Source of the DNA: Massilia sp. erpn | Lineage (GTDB): Bacteria; Pseudomonadota; Gammaproteobacteria; Burkholderiales; Burkholderiaceae_D | Reading direction: 5' to 3' | DNA length: 64,000 nt | Assembly (NCBI RefSeq): GCF_024400215.1 | Contig: NZ_CP053748.1 | Location: forward strand, 4,526,001 to 4,590,000 | Part shown: piece after piece, positions 25,401 through 37,400 of the stretch | Layout of the letters: the number at the start of each line of letters is the position of its first letter | Numbering within the stretch: the stretch's first letter is position 1 | Notes under the pieces: generated by a model | The model's database searches: none | What the model was told of the DNA's origin: nothing | Seen by the model: the letters and a program-made list of their open reading frames with translations, nothing else | Made by a program: the position numbers and the translations under genes

Positions 25401-28400
25401 TTGTACGTGATTTGATAGTGGCTGTCCTGCAGGGTAGCATTAACAGCTTCGAGACGATTTTGCCAGTCATAGTGCAAGATCTGGTTCTGGATATAGACGC
25501 CATTTTTCGTCTTGACCTTCTCGCTAATCCGGTTGCCTAAGGCGTCATAGGTATAGCTGCTGATCTGTCCAAGGTTGGTGTCCTCGATTTGGCTAAGCTG
25601 GCCGGTATGGTCCTCATAGGCATATTTCAGCTCCTGCCTATCAAATCCGCCGAACTCATTTTTATATTCGCCTTTAGCGCTGACGAGTTGATTCGATGCG
25701 TTGTACTTGTAGGTTGTGAGGTTGCCACCCAAATCCGTATGGTTCTGCAGACGGCCTTGCGCGTCATAGGCCCATGTCTTACCCCTCAGATTGGGGCCGC
25801 GCTCCGCGATTTTCCGGTTCAGCGCGTCATAGACGAACTGGGTCGAGCGTCCAGCCGCGTCGGTCGTTTCGATGACGTTGCCGCTCAGGTCGTAGCGGAG
25901 ACGCGTCGTGGCATTCATATTTGGATCGATGAACTTCTGGCCGAAATTAGCCTGGTCGTTAGGCAGGGCCGTCTTGACCGCGCTGGTGCGGCGGCCCAGT
26001 TCATCGTATGCGTATAGCTCCAGTTGCCGTCCCATCAGCCCATTCGCCGACGTGCTACGCCCATCCCAGAAATACATGCGGACTTCGTCGCTGGTACTGC
26101 TGAGCTGGCGGCCAAGCTGGTCGTAGACGTAGGTCGTCTTAACGTACTCTTTCGGTGCACGCGAGGTCTGCACCGAAGTGCGCAGCCCGAATTTGTCTAC
26201 CTCATAAATCACCTCACCGCCGTCCGCATGCGTTTCGGCGATCTGGTAGCCATTGCTGTTGTACGCCATTTTATTGACGTTGCCATTGGCGTCACGGGTC
26301 GCCACCAGACGGCCCACAGCGTCATAGTGGTTTTGCACGCCAGGGGCGGAGGAGGGCGATATGGCGTTATGGCTCTTGGCCAGCAGCTGGTTGTTATGGT
26401 CGTAGCTGTAGCTGATCTTGTAGGTGGAATCGCGCAGATCGGCTGCCTCGAGCACATTGCCCCAGCGGTCGACCTTATACTGATCGCTGCCGAATTCCAC
26501 GCGCGAGCCGCTGATACTGGTGCCGATCATCGGAGTCATGGGAGCCGAAGGCGTGTTGACGCCGTTCGTCAGCGCTTTTTGCGCGAGGTCGATCGCGCTT
26601 TGCAGCGATTTGCCGTAGTTTTCGAAGTCGAACTGGGTCTTGCTGAGCGCTGCAGCAATCTTGTCGGCAAATACGCTGCGCGAAATGTGCTGCGCCAGAT
26701 CCTTGGGGTTCGGCTGCAGCATATCGTTGATGATTTTGACGATGACATTTTCACGCTTGTCCTGTTGCAGCTGGCCCATGTACTTCGCCAGCTCGTCCGG
26801 CGTGGCGGAGCGGCTCATCGCATTGCGGAAGAGCTGATGGATAAAGTCCTCGTTCGTCATGGTGGACGGATAGAGCGCGGCCGCCTCATTACTCTTCAGC
26901 AGGTACTCAAGCAAGAAAGCCTGGTCCGTCCTGTTGGCCGCACTCATATTCTGGAAGTAGAAGCGCATGCCGAACGGATCCGGCTGCCGCTTAAACAGGA
27001 TCAGGTAGGATTGGACGATCCGCACGACCAGTTGGGCCGCAGGCGATCCATTCAATTGCTGCTGGCCTGCCGCATCGGCTTTAGCCGCCGCATTATTGAC
27101 TTCGTTGATCGCCAGCGTGAGGGGGGCTTTGGCATCCTCATCGGCCACTTTGGCGTTTGCAAGTTTCTCCAGAATGACGCTGGTTTTGTTATTCAGCTTC
27201 AGACCATCCGAAGTAAAGCTCTTGAGCGCGCCCTCGGTGATGTTCAGCACCAGTTGCGCGCGGCTTGCGCCGTTCTGCAGCAAGTTCGCCCACGCGGCAG
27301 GACCGGTGTCGCCGGCAAAGTCGCTGCGGTCCAGTCCGTTGATGTAAATCTGCTTCACAAAGTCCAGGTTCGACATCCCGGCTGGGAAGAGATTTCGCTT
27401 TTGCGCTTCCGGTCCGGTCATCAGACTATCGGCCAACCGCAGCAATGCTTTGTCCAGGCCGATTGAGCCGATCTTCGCTTGCTCCAGCCAGTACTGCAGT
27501 TCGCTGACCGACGGGCCTTTATTCAAAACGCCCAGGTAAACGTGCACGATGCGCTGCGCCGCGAGGGCGTCGGCATTCGTGAAGTTTTGCGACGCCGTGG
27601 CGGCTTGCTTGGCGGTCGCCGCGGCAATCGCGCTGGTCGCTTTCTGTATATCGGACCCAGCGTCGGCGCTGGCCTGGAAGCGGGCCGCGTATTTTTTCAG
27701 CTCATCAAAGGCGTCTTGCGCGGGTTTGAGCTTGGCCTGGGTTTCGGCGAATTTGACCTTGGCCGACACAACATCCGTCTGCACTTTATTTGCATTGAGA
27801 ATGTCCTGCGATGCCTTATTCGCAACATTAAAAGTATTTAAGTGAGTATTGCTGTCGTTTATTTCCGCGTATTTTTCGTTGACAGAAATTTCATTTCTTG
27901 TCTTTCCTTGCCGCAGGCGCTCAATATTTGCTGGCTCATTGCTTACAGTATATTGTGCAGCGTTATATCTATCGATGTAGTCGCGTGCCTCCTGCCGCAT
28001 GGAATTTTCTATAATGGATTTCTCATTACTCCAATTGCGAATGCCTTCCGTATCTCCAATCAAGGCATATACAACATCGACTTTGTTCGTCTTCCCGGCA
28101 TTCAGCATGCCCACATAAAAATTATTTGGCTCGGCGTGGCGCTTGAAGATGGCTTGATAGGCAGTGTCTACAAAAGCGCTATTATCCGAAGGATACTTAT
28201 CATCTTGCAGAATCGCCGCGATCATATCCTTGGTGTGCGTTACCTCGTCCCTGTTGGCGAAATGCTGGGCGTGGAAGATAATTTCGCCGAAGGTGACTTT
28301 ATCGCGCAAGGCAGCATAAATCTTCGCCGCCTTGCTCAAGGCATCGGGCGATGTCAGCAGCCAGCGCGCATCAGCCACCTTGCTTCCAAGGGAGTTTATC

Positions 28401-31400
28401 TCGCTGTACGCTGTGTTGAGCCTTTGTTGGGAAGCTGAAATGGCTTCATCGATACTACGGCCATTCTGGATAAGATTTTGCAGTTCAGCATTCTTGTCCC
28501 GGATAATTCCTTCCTGGCGGCGGACGAGCCTATCCATCAAGCCGGCGACTTGCGTATCGAAGGCTTTCTTATATTCCATGCCTCGAATGGAGGTTTCTTC
28601 AAATCTGTTTTGCCTCTCCAGCAGTTCGGCGACTAGCTGGCCGCGAAGCTCAAAATTGGTGCCAGTGCCAAGTTGTGCCAACGCCTTTGCCAATTCTTCA
28701 GGCGTGGGCGAGCGGCCAAAGAGGCGGTTATATATTTTCTCAGCGAATTGCTGGGGACTATCGGTGGCCGGGAAGCCGCCGGTTGTCTTGGCTTCGTTGT
28801 CGTTTAGAATGAACTCGGCTGCTTTTGCCAGGGAAATCGTATTCGACGGGCGATCGAATAGAATCACTTCCCACGGTTCCACCAGCCTGCTATCAGAGCG
28901 ATTATTCAACAGCACATACAGTTGCAGCGCTCCCAATTTCCCCACGACTTTCTTACCGTTGGCCGTAGAGGCGGCTGCAATAGCTGCTTGAGCGCGGTCG
29001 ATGGCCGGTTTTGCTTGCGCTTCAAGATTTCTCTTCGCTTCTTCCAGTTCGCGCAGCGTTTTAGTCAGTTGGTCGAGTTCAGCTTTCTTGCTTGCCAGAT
29101 CTTGCTGCTGCTGTTGAACAATGCCCTTGGTTTCATTATCGAGCACAACAAAGGCATTGGCGACCTTTTGCAGGAAGCCCGCGCGGGCCTGCATCAAGCT
29201 CAGGCTGTTTGCATCTTTCGGCTGGAACTCCGAGTACTCCATGATGTAGCGCAGGATCCCAGCCACCGCGTTGCCGCGCGGAGTTGATCCGCCGGCACCA
29301 GCCATATTGGTCCATTCCTGCAGCTTGGCTTCTGGTATTCCTGACAGAGAAGAGACAAAGCCCTTGCATACAGTCTCGACAAACGCGCGGTCGCCCAATG
29401 GCGGATGGAGATCATTCCATTCTTTCGATGTAACCAGGAACTGGGCGCTTTGTTCAAGCGAAAGGGCACCCGCATTGCTTAGATGGAACTCCAACCCTTT
29501 GGCATCGATCGGGTTCGCGCCGCCCCTTTGCAGCAAAGCCACATACAGTTGCGTCAATTGCAGACGACGGAAGGCCACCGACTCCTTGGGAAGATTATTG
29601 AGGCTGTTGGCATCGAGGGTTGCCTTCGATGCCAAATCCATCAGTTGCGCTACGGACAAACCGGTGCGCGCCGCATTCTGAGTTGTAACCAGCCGGCTTT
29701 GCAACACATTCAAATACGCTGCATAGGCGTAGCCGGTGGCGGCGGTCAGATCGCTCGCGCTCACCTTTTGCATGACTTCCTGTCTTACCGTCTTGTCGGA
29801 CAGATCCAGCACTTGGGTCATGGCCAGGGCCATGGTGGTCCGGTTGTCCAGCATGGCGTGATCCGTCTGATCGTTACGCTGCAACAATGGCGAAGACAGC
29901 ATATACATGGCGATGGCTGCAGCAACTTCGAAACGGCTCTTGCCGTTCTTTAAGTCCTGGCTGAACGTCGCCATTTCCGCTGCAATACCGGCACTGGTGG
30001 GAGTGTAGCCGAGCGCGTTGCGGTACATCAGGGCGACAAAATCGCCATTGCTGAGCGCCTGCCAATTGCCCAGCACCTCTTTGGGCTCCGCAGGATCGTT
30101 CATCAGGAAGGTGGCGGTCTGGGTCCACCCATCCTTAGGATCGGTCTTCTGGCAGTTCTGATAGAAGTTCTGGTAGAAGGCCAGTCCCGACTTGTCGATT
30201 GGCCGCTGGGTAAACATGAAGTACATGCGCGTCAAGGTGCGCCACTGATCCTCCATCACTGCCGATCCGGCAGCCGTCGTTGCCGCTTGCAGCGCCTGTT
30301 TGGTCGCGGCGGCTTTCACCGTCATGTCCTGGATGGCTTGCTTGACCGCTTCGCTGACATCCGATCCGACCTTAACGTCTTTCAGCAGTGCCGCCGCGGC
30401 ATCGCTGTCGAGAGTGCCGCCCAGCGTGACGCTGGCCGTGTAGGCCAGGGCCAGCTTATTGCTCAAGATCGTACGATCATTGATGCTCGCCGCATCGTTG
30501 CCACGATATTCAGCTATCGTGCCGGCCAATTGAACGATAAATTGGCCACGGGTCAGGCCAGCAGGCCCGCTCATCTTCGCCAGCCAGGAAGACAATTCGT
30601 CGGCGCTGACTTTGCGGCCCAATATATTGTCATAGGTGCGAGTGATCAACTGCTCTCGGTATTGTTCAGCGGTCAAACCGGCAACGGGCTGCATCCACGG
30701 TTGCATCGCCTCCGGGCTGCGCAGCATTTCTTCCGCCACGGCCTCGGCTTTGACGCCATCCAGCATGACTTTCAGCCATGCATCGAAACCGCCTTTATCC
30801 GGTGCGCGGCCAAAAATGCTCAGGTAAAGGCGAATCAGCTGGACCTGGCTGCCTTCAAGGCGGCCGCGCTGAATGGCTTCATTGGCCACCGTTGCCGGCC
30901 GCAGTGCGGCGGCGGCTATGAGCTCACGGGCTACAGCTGGGTCACTGCCACCGTTTTGGATGAAGTTGGACAGCGCCAGGGAGCGGATTTCCACCAGCTG
31001 GCTGGTGGCGTCGCGCTTGGCGAGCGTACTGCCCAGCAGGTCGGCCAGGATGGTGCCGCGCTGATCGGCGGGCGCGGTGGCGCGCACATAGCGGCTGACC
31101 CAGTTACCGATTTCACCCTGTTTTTCGATCAGCTGCGCATCCGAGTAATTGAAGGCGCTTTGATAGATCGTTTCGATGATCTTGGCCGCACTCATGTCCT
31201 TGAAGCGGCCCCGCGCTTCGTCGGATACGAGCATGTGCTGCAAGATCTCGTCGCGGCGATAGCCTTTGCTGTATGCGCCCAACCAGAAACGCAGGCCGTC
31301 GATGTCGGGCGCGCGGCCAAACACCAGCATGTAAAGCATGACGATTTCACGCGTTGGGTCGACAGCTGGATCAGCCGCCAGGGTCATGGTGCCGCTTTCA

Positions 31401-34400
31401 CGGTCGATAAGCGGCTGTCCTGCAACCTGCGTGAATACCTTGTATTCATACTGACCCGGCGCCATGCCGCGCGTATTGAATACGGGATTTCCGTCTACTA
31501 CTTGCAGACGAGGGAACTCCGCCATGATCCAATCGGGATTGCCGACGGCACGGTAGTGCATGAACAGCGATTTCCCTTCGCCGATGGTGGACGAGTCGCC
31601 CAGGACCAGGAGGCTGTCCTTGGCCGACTCACCGCTGGCCAATGGCAGGCGCAGCCACTTGCCATCAACGAGCTGAAGCACCATGAGGCGTAGATCGCCG
31701 GCCTGACGGCGATCCACCACGTGGCCAAGGCGGTCATAGCGGGTGTTGGTGCGGACCAGTTTCTCCAGACTCAAAACGTCTTCCGGCCGCTGCAAACGGG
31801 ACAGGATGGCGGCGTCGGTGCTCGTGCTCTGGAATACCGCGGTGGCCTGGCCGAAGGCATCGTAGAAGGCGACCTTGTCGACGCCATCCTTTCCGTTGCT
31901 CAGCCACGCATTGCCGGCGCGATCGTACTTGGCGTAGGAGATCTCGGTCGCGGCACCGTCGCCGATCGCATAACCGGTGGACGTCACGTCGCCGAAGGCG
32001 TTGTAGCTGCTCGTCTTGCGGGTATACGGCGTGCTCGTGTTGTTGAATATATTTTGGCTGCCTGGCGTCTGGACTTCGCTGATGCGGCCCAGCGTATCGT
32101 AGCGGGTGATCTCGTAACTGCTTTCCTTCTTATCGCCATTGCTCACCGCGCGCCAGCTCTTGGCAACGCGGCCATATACATCGTATGAGATATGCGTGCT
32201 GCCGCGCTGGCCCATGAACTGGACCGCGTCCATCGTCTCGACCAGCAAGCCGTTGGCGTCGTAGCGGTTGGCCGTCATGCGGTTGCGCTCGTTGGTCGCG
32301 GAGGTCGCCAGATAGGTCTGCTCGCTGACCGAACCGGCTTTCGGCCCGTCCGCATACTCGATGGTCAATACCGTGTTGCCATGCAAGTCCCGGGCGAATT
32401 CGGTCAGCAGATCGCCGCCGTTGACAACATCGCTGGCGCCGGGTTTCAGGGTTTTGACAATGGCGCTCTGACGGCCCAAAGCATCGTAGTAATAGAACGT
32501 CTGGCCTTGCAGCGCATCCGTAATGCTTCGCTGGTTGCCCACGGCGTCATAGGTATACTCCGTTTTCAGATTGACCAGGGTGCTATCCGCATCGCCATTG
32601 TTTTTGGCGACAGTTACGTTGGCCTTGGTTTCGCTTCGACGGCGATTGAGATCGTCATAGGTATAAATGGTCTTGCGATCCTTGGGCGAATCGGCTGTGA
32701 ACGTGCCATAGTCGTCCTCTTTCCAGTCGCCATAGGCGCCGCTGTATTCGGTCTGGGATTCCAGATTGCCCGCAACATCGTAGCGGTAGGTGGTCAGATA
32801 GCCCCTGCGATCGCCTGGCTTGTCCGACAACACCGCTACTTCGCCGCTTTTTTCGCCGCGCTTGTTGAAGTAGTAGAGCGTAACGGCGGCTTCGGTCACC
32901 GCGCGGCCTTGATCCAAACCATACACGGAGCGTTTGCGGATTTCGCCGAAGGCGGTGTATTCAAGGACGGTGGTTTTTGCCGCCGTCAGATAAGGCGAAC
33001 CCAGTGCGGCCGGATCGTAGATGAAGCGGGTCGGTTCGAGCGTTTGCCGAACGCGGCCCAAGCGATCGTAGCGGGTTTCCAGGGTGCGGTCCTGCGCACT
33101 GTCCGGCGAGAGCTGACGGCCAAGCTCGGAAGGAGACAGGCTGGCAAGACGGGTGTTGGGTACGGTGACCGGGTTGGCGTAGCGGGTCATCAAGACGACC
33201 GCCCCGAATGCGTCGCGTTCGTATGCCGTGACGTAGCCTTTGGCGTCCACTTCATAGCGCACCCGGCCTGCCGCGTCGTACAGCTTGTAGCTCATTTCGC
33301 CGCCAACGTCCTTGTTGGCTACGGCGTTGCCGAGCACGTCGTAGCTGACCGTGCTTATCAGCGAGCCAGAGTCCTTTTCCGTCACGTCGAGCGATTTAAA
33401 GCCTTGCTGCTGATCGGCCGCCGCATCGTAGATGCGTGTCGATGGGCGGATGATCTGAATCTGATGACCGGCGGCGTCATAACGGTATTCGGTCTGGCGC
33501 ATGACCGGGGATTCATACCCTTCGCGGCGGAACAGCAGATTGCCCAAGGCATCGTATTCGAGCTGGGTCTTGAGGGACTGCATGGTTGGGTGGCCGAGGT
33601 CGTATTTGCTGAGCAGCAGGCCATTGCTGTCATAGGCCAGTACCTCGGGCGTGGTCTCCAGCTTGAGACGCCCCATATTGTCATAGGTATACAGCCAAGT
33701 CTTGCCCAGCTTGTTGGTGAAGCTGGTTTTATTGCCCAAGGCATCGTAAACGTAGCTTTCCTTGGCGTTCATGGCGTCGGTCAAGCTTAAGACGTTGCCG
33801 TTCGCATCGTAGGTATAGGACGTGATACGGGGATTGGTGTTCTCTTGCGCTTTGGCCGCTGCACCAATATCGTCTGTCATTGCAGCGAAATCCCGGTATT
33901 CGATCGTGTCCAATACCCGCCCCATGGCGTCGTAACGCAGCTGCTTGATGTAGCCGAGGGAGTCCTGCGTGAAACGCAGGCGGTTGCCGGCGTCATATTG
34001 CTTGTGCTCTATGCGGTCACTGCCTGGATTCTCCTTTTTCAGAGCGAGAATCTCTTCGGCGCCAGCCTTGCGGCTGTAGCCGGTTGGGACGTCGGCATAG
34101 CTGAAACGCTTCACCACATTGCCGCTGCCATCGAGTTGCAGGCGCGTTATCGCGCCCATCGCGTCGACGGAGATGGTTTGGCGATTGGCGCCGTCATAGC
34201 CGAAGCGGGTAATGCGGTCGTTCTCGCTTTCCGAGGCGGACAGCAGCCAGGCGCGATAGGCCTTTGCGTCGGCATTGGCGGGCAGCTTGCCGGCGCTGAG
34301 CGCGCTGGTAAATTCGGTGCGTGTTATCAGATTACCGGCGCGGTCATAGTCTTGCGCCGTGGCCGCCCATTGCACCACACCGTTCGCATCCGTTCCCAAG

Positions 34401-37400
34401 GCTTTGGCCACGACGATCTGGCGGTTGGCGTTATCGTAGGCATAGCGCTGCGCGGCGTCGCGGTCGCTGCGGTTTTGCTGCGCGAAGTCATCGATTTCCT
34501 TGGCGCTTGGGGCCTGTGGGGAGTTCTTGCCATATGCGGTGGCCAGCGCGCGGCGGCCGATCAGATTGCCGTTGCTGTCATATTCGTTTTGAACCAGAGC
34601 CCATTGCGTCGAACCGCCATCCTTGCTGATGGCGGTGGCCGTTGCCGTTAGGCGATTGGCGGCGTCGTAGATGTTGATGAGGCGGCGGTCTGCAGGACTT
34701 TCCTGCAGCACGATATCGGCTTCGCTTGGCGCTGCACCCAATTGCGCCGTTGCAATCGCTTTTGCGTAGCTTTGGCGCTCGATGACATTGCTGTTGCCGT
34801 CGCTCACCAGCCTGGTGACCCCACCGGCGCCATCGATTTGCAGCTTGAGACGGCCATTCTTGTCATAAACCAGATAGGTAACACGGTCCTTGACGGCGTC
34901 GCTCTTCACCTGCTGCAACAGCCAGGCGGTGTCGGAGGCCGTGCTGCGCGGTTGCGGCAACTTCGCCGTCAGCTCGTCCAGCGTGAGTGCGGCGGCATGG
35001 CTGGTGGTACGCGTCACGTGGCCGGCAGCGTCGAATTCGTAACGAGTGACAGCGCCGGCACCATCGATTTTTGCGCTCAGGCGCTGATTGGCGTCGTAGC
35101 TAAAGCGGGTAATCGCGCCGTTGGCGTCCTTGCGGCCGATTACATTGCCGTTGCCGTCGTACTCGTATTCGGTGCGCAAATTCATGCCCTGGGGATTGCG
35201 CGGCTTGGGATCAAGCACTTCGGCGGTGCGCCGGCCCAGGTTGTCGTACTCATAAGCGGTGACGCGGCCTGCCGGGTCGGTCACGCTCAGCGTCTTGCCG
35301 CGACCGTCGTATTCGAACTTGGTTTCCAGCTTCGCGCCATTGTCGTCCACGATGACCGACTTGAGCTGGCCTTTCCTGTCGTAGGCATTGCGCGTGACGA
35401 CGCCGCGCGGGTCGGTCACCGTCTGCACCTGGCCCAACGCATCGTAACTGTACTTGGTGCTCAGTTTCAGCGGCCCGTTTACGTCGACGGTCTTGCTCAG
35501 GACGCGGTTGGCGGCATCGTAGGCGAATTCGGTCACGGTGCCGTTGGCGTCCGTGCTCTGCCACAGGCGGCCGGCCTGGTCGTAGGCATTTTTCACCTCT
35601 TCCTTCAAGGCGTTGACGGTCTTCAGCAGCTTGCCGTTGCGGTCGTATTCGAAGGTGGTGGTGTTGTTATTGCCGTCGATCAGTTCGACCTGCTGGCCGT
35701 AGCGGTTGTTGCGCACCACCTTCTTCACGCCTTCCGGCGTGGTCAGGGTGATGCTGCGCTGCTGGGTGTTGTATTCGGTGCGCGTGGTCAGGCCATTCGC
35801 ATCGGTCTGGGTCAGCACGCGGTCGAAGGCGTCATAGGTCGCGGTGGTAGCGGGGCCGAGCGGCAGCTGGACCGATACCTGGCGACCCAACTTGTCGTAA
35901 CCGAAGCTGGTGACGTTGCCATTGGCGTCGCGGCGTTTTTCAGGGCGGCCGAAGGCATCGTAGTCGGTATGCACCGCCAGCTTGGCGACATCGCTATCGG
36001 AGACGGTATCGGTCAGCTGGCCGCGGCGGTCGTAGGCCAGGGTCTCGGTGACGCTCTTGCCGGATTTGTCGATCTGGGTGGTACGCAAATCGAGCTGGCC
36101 AAACGCGTCGTAATGCAGGATGGTGACGAAGCCCTCGGCATCGGTCTGGCTGGTCAGCAGGCCGCGCGCATCGTACGCATAGCGCACGACGGTATCGCTC
36201 GCGCTGGCCAGACTGGCAACGAGTTCACGAATATCGGCTTCATTGCCGCCGCTGAGCGGCTGCAGGCGGGCGCTGTCGATGCGGGTGGCGTAGGCGGTCG
36301 TGCGTTCCAGGCGGTTCTGCGCATTGTAGCTGCGCGCCTCGACTTCGCCGGCGGCGTTGATGCTGTGGCTCAGGCGGCCATCGCGGTCGTAGTAGTACAG
36401 GGTGCGGTTGCCGGCGGCATCGACCATCATGCGGCGCCGGCCCTGCGCGTCGTAGGAGAACTGGGTGCTGTATTGCTGCCAGATGGCCTCGACCTCCTCC
36501 TGCGCACCGGTCGCCGGGTACTTGGCCGCACCTTCCGCCGACAATTCGGCCACTAGCCGGCCAAACGCATCGAAGCGGCGCAGCTGGCTGCGTTCGTCCG
36601 TGGCGCCCGGCGCCACAAGGGTGGCGCTGCGCTGGCCATCGAGATCGTAGACATAACGGGTCACGGTGCCGTCGGGCGCCGTCTCGCTTTTCAGCTGGTT
36701 CAGCGCATTGTAGTCGTAGCTGCTGGTCTGGGCTTCGCCCGCGCCTTGGGCCAGTTTGTCCAGATCGCTGCCGGGCGTATAGCCGGCCTCCTTGGCGTAG
36801 CGGGTTTTGCTGCTGAGCTGACCGTTGGCGTTGTAGGCCAGGCGGGTCAGATAGCCCTGGCCATCGATGCTGGCAATGAGCTGGCCTTTGCCGTCGTAGA
36901 CCTGGTAGGTGCGGATCGCGGCGCCACCCGGCAGCAGGGCGCTGAAGCTGCCGCTGGCGCGCAGGGCGGCCGTGGTTGGCGTGGCGTAGGACGCGGTTTC
37001 GACCAGGCGGCCGGTGTTGTCGTATTTATGCTCGGTCAGATAGCCGTCGGCATCGAGCGTGCCTTGCAGCTTGCCGTCCTTGTCATAGAACAGACGGCTC
37101 GTGCGGTCGGTGGCCGAGGTCGCGGCCGACGGCAGCGCATTGGGATTGTCGACGCTGACGCGGGCGGCGTAGCGCACGGTGGCGACAATGCGCGATTGGC
37201 CGTCGTAGCGCGTTTCGGTCAGATAACCGGCCGCGTCGACACTCTTGACCAGGCGCCCGGCGGCATCATAGGCGCGGTATTCGATTTCATCGCCGGCACC
37301 CGGCGTCAGCGGCAAATCGGCCAGTTCCAGCGCTTCGTCAGTGCGTCCCTTGCCGGCGGCGAGCTGGCCGATATCGACCGCCTTGGCATAGCGAATCAAC

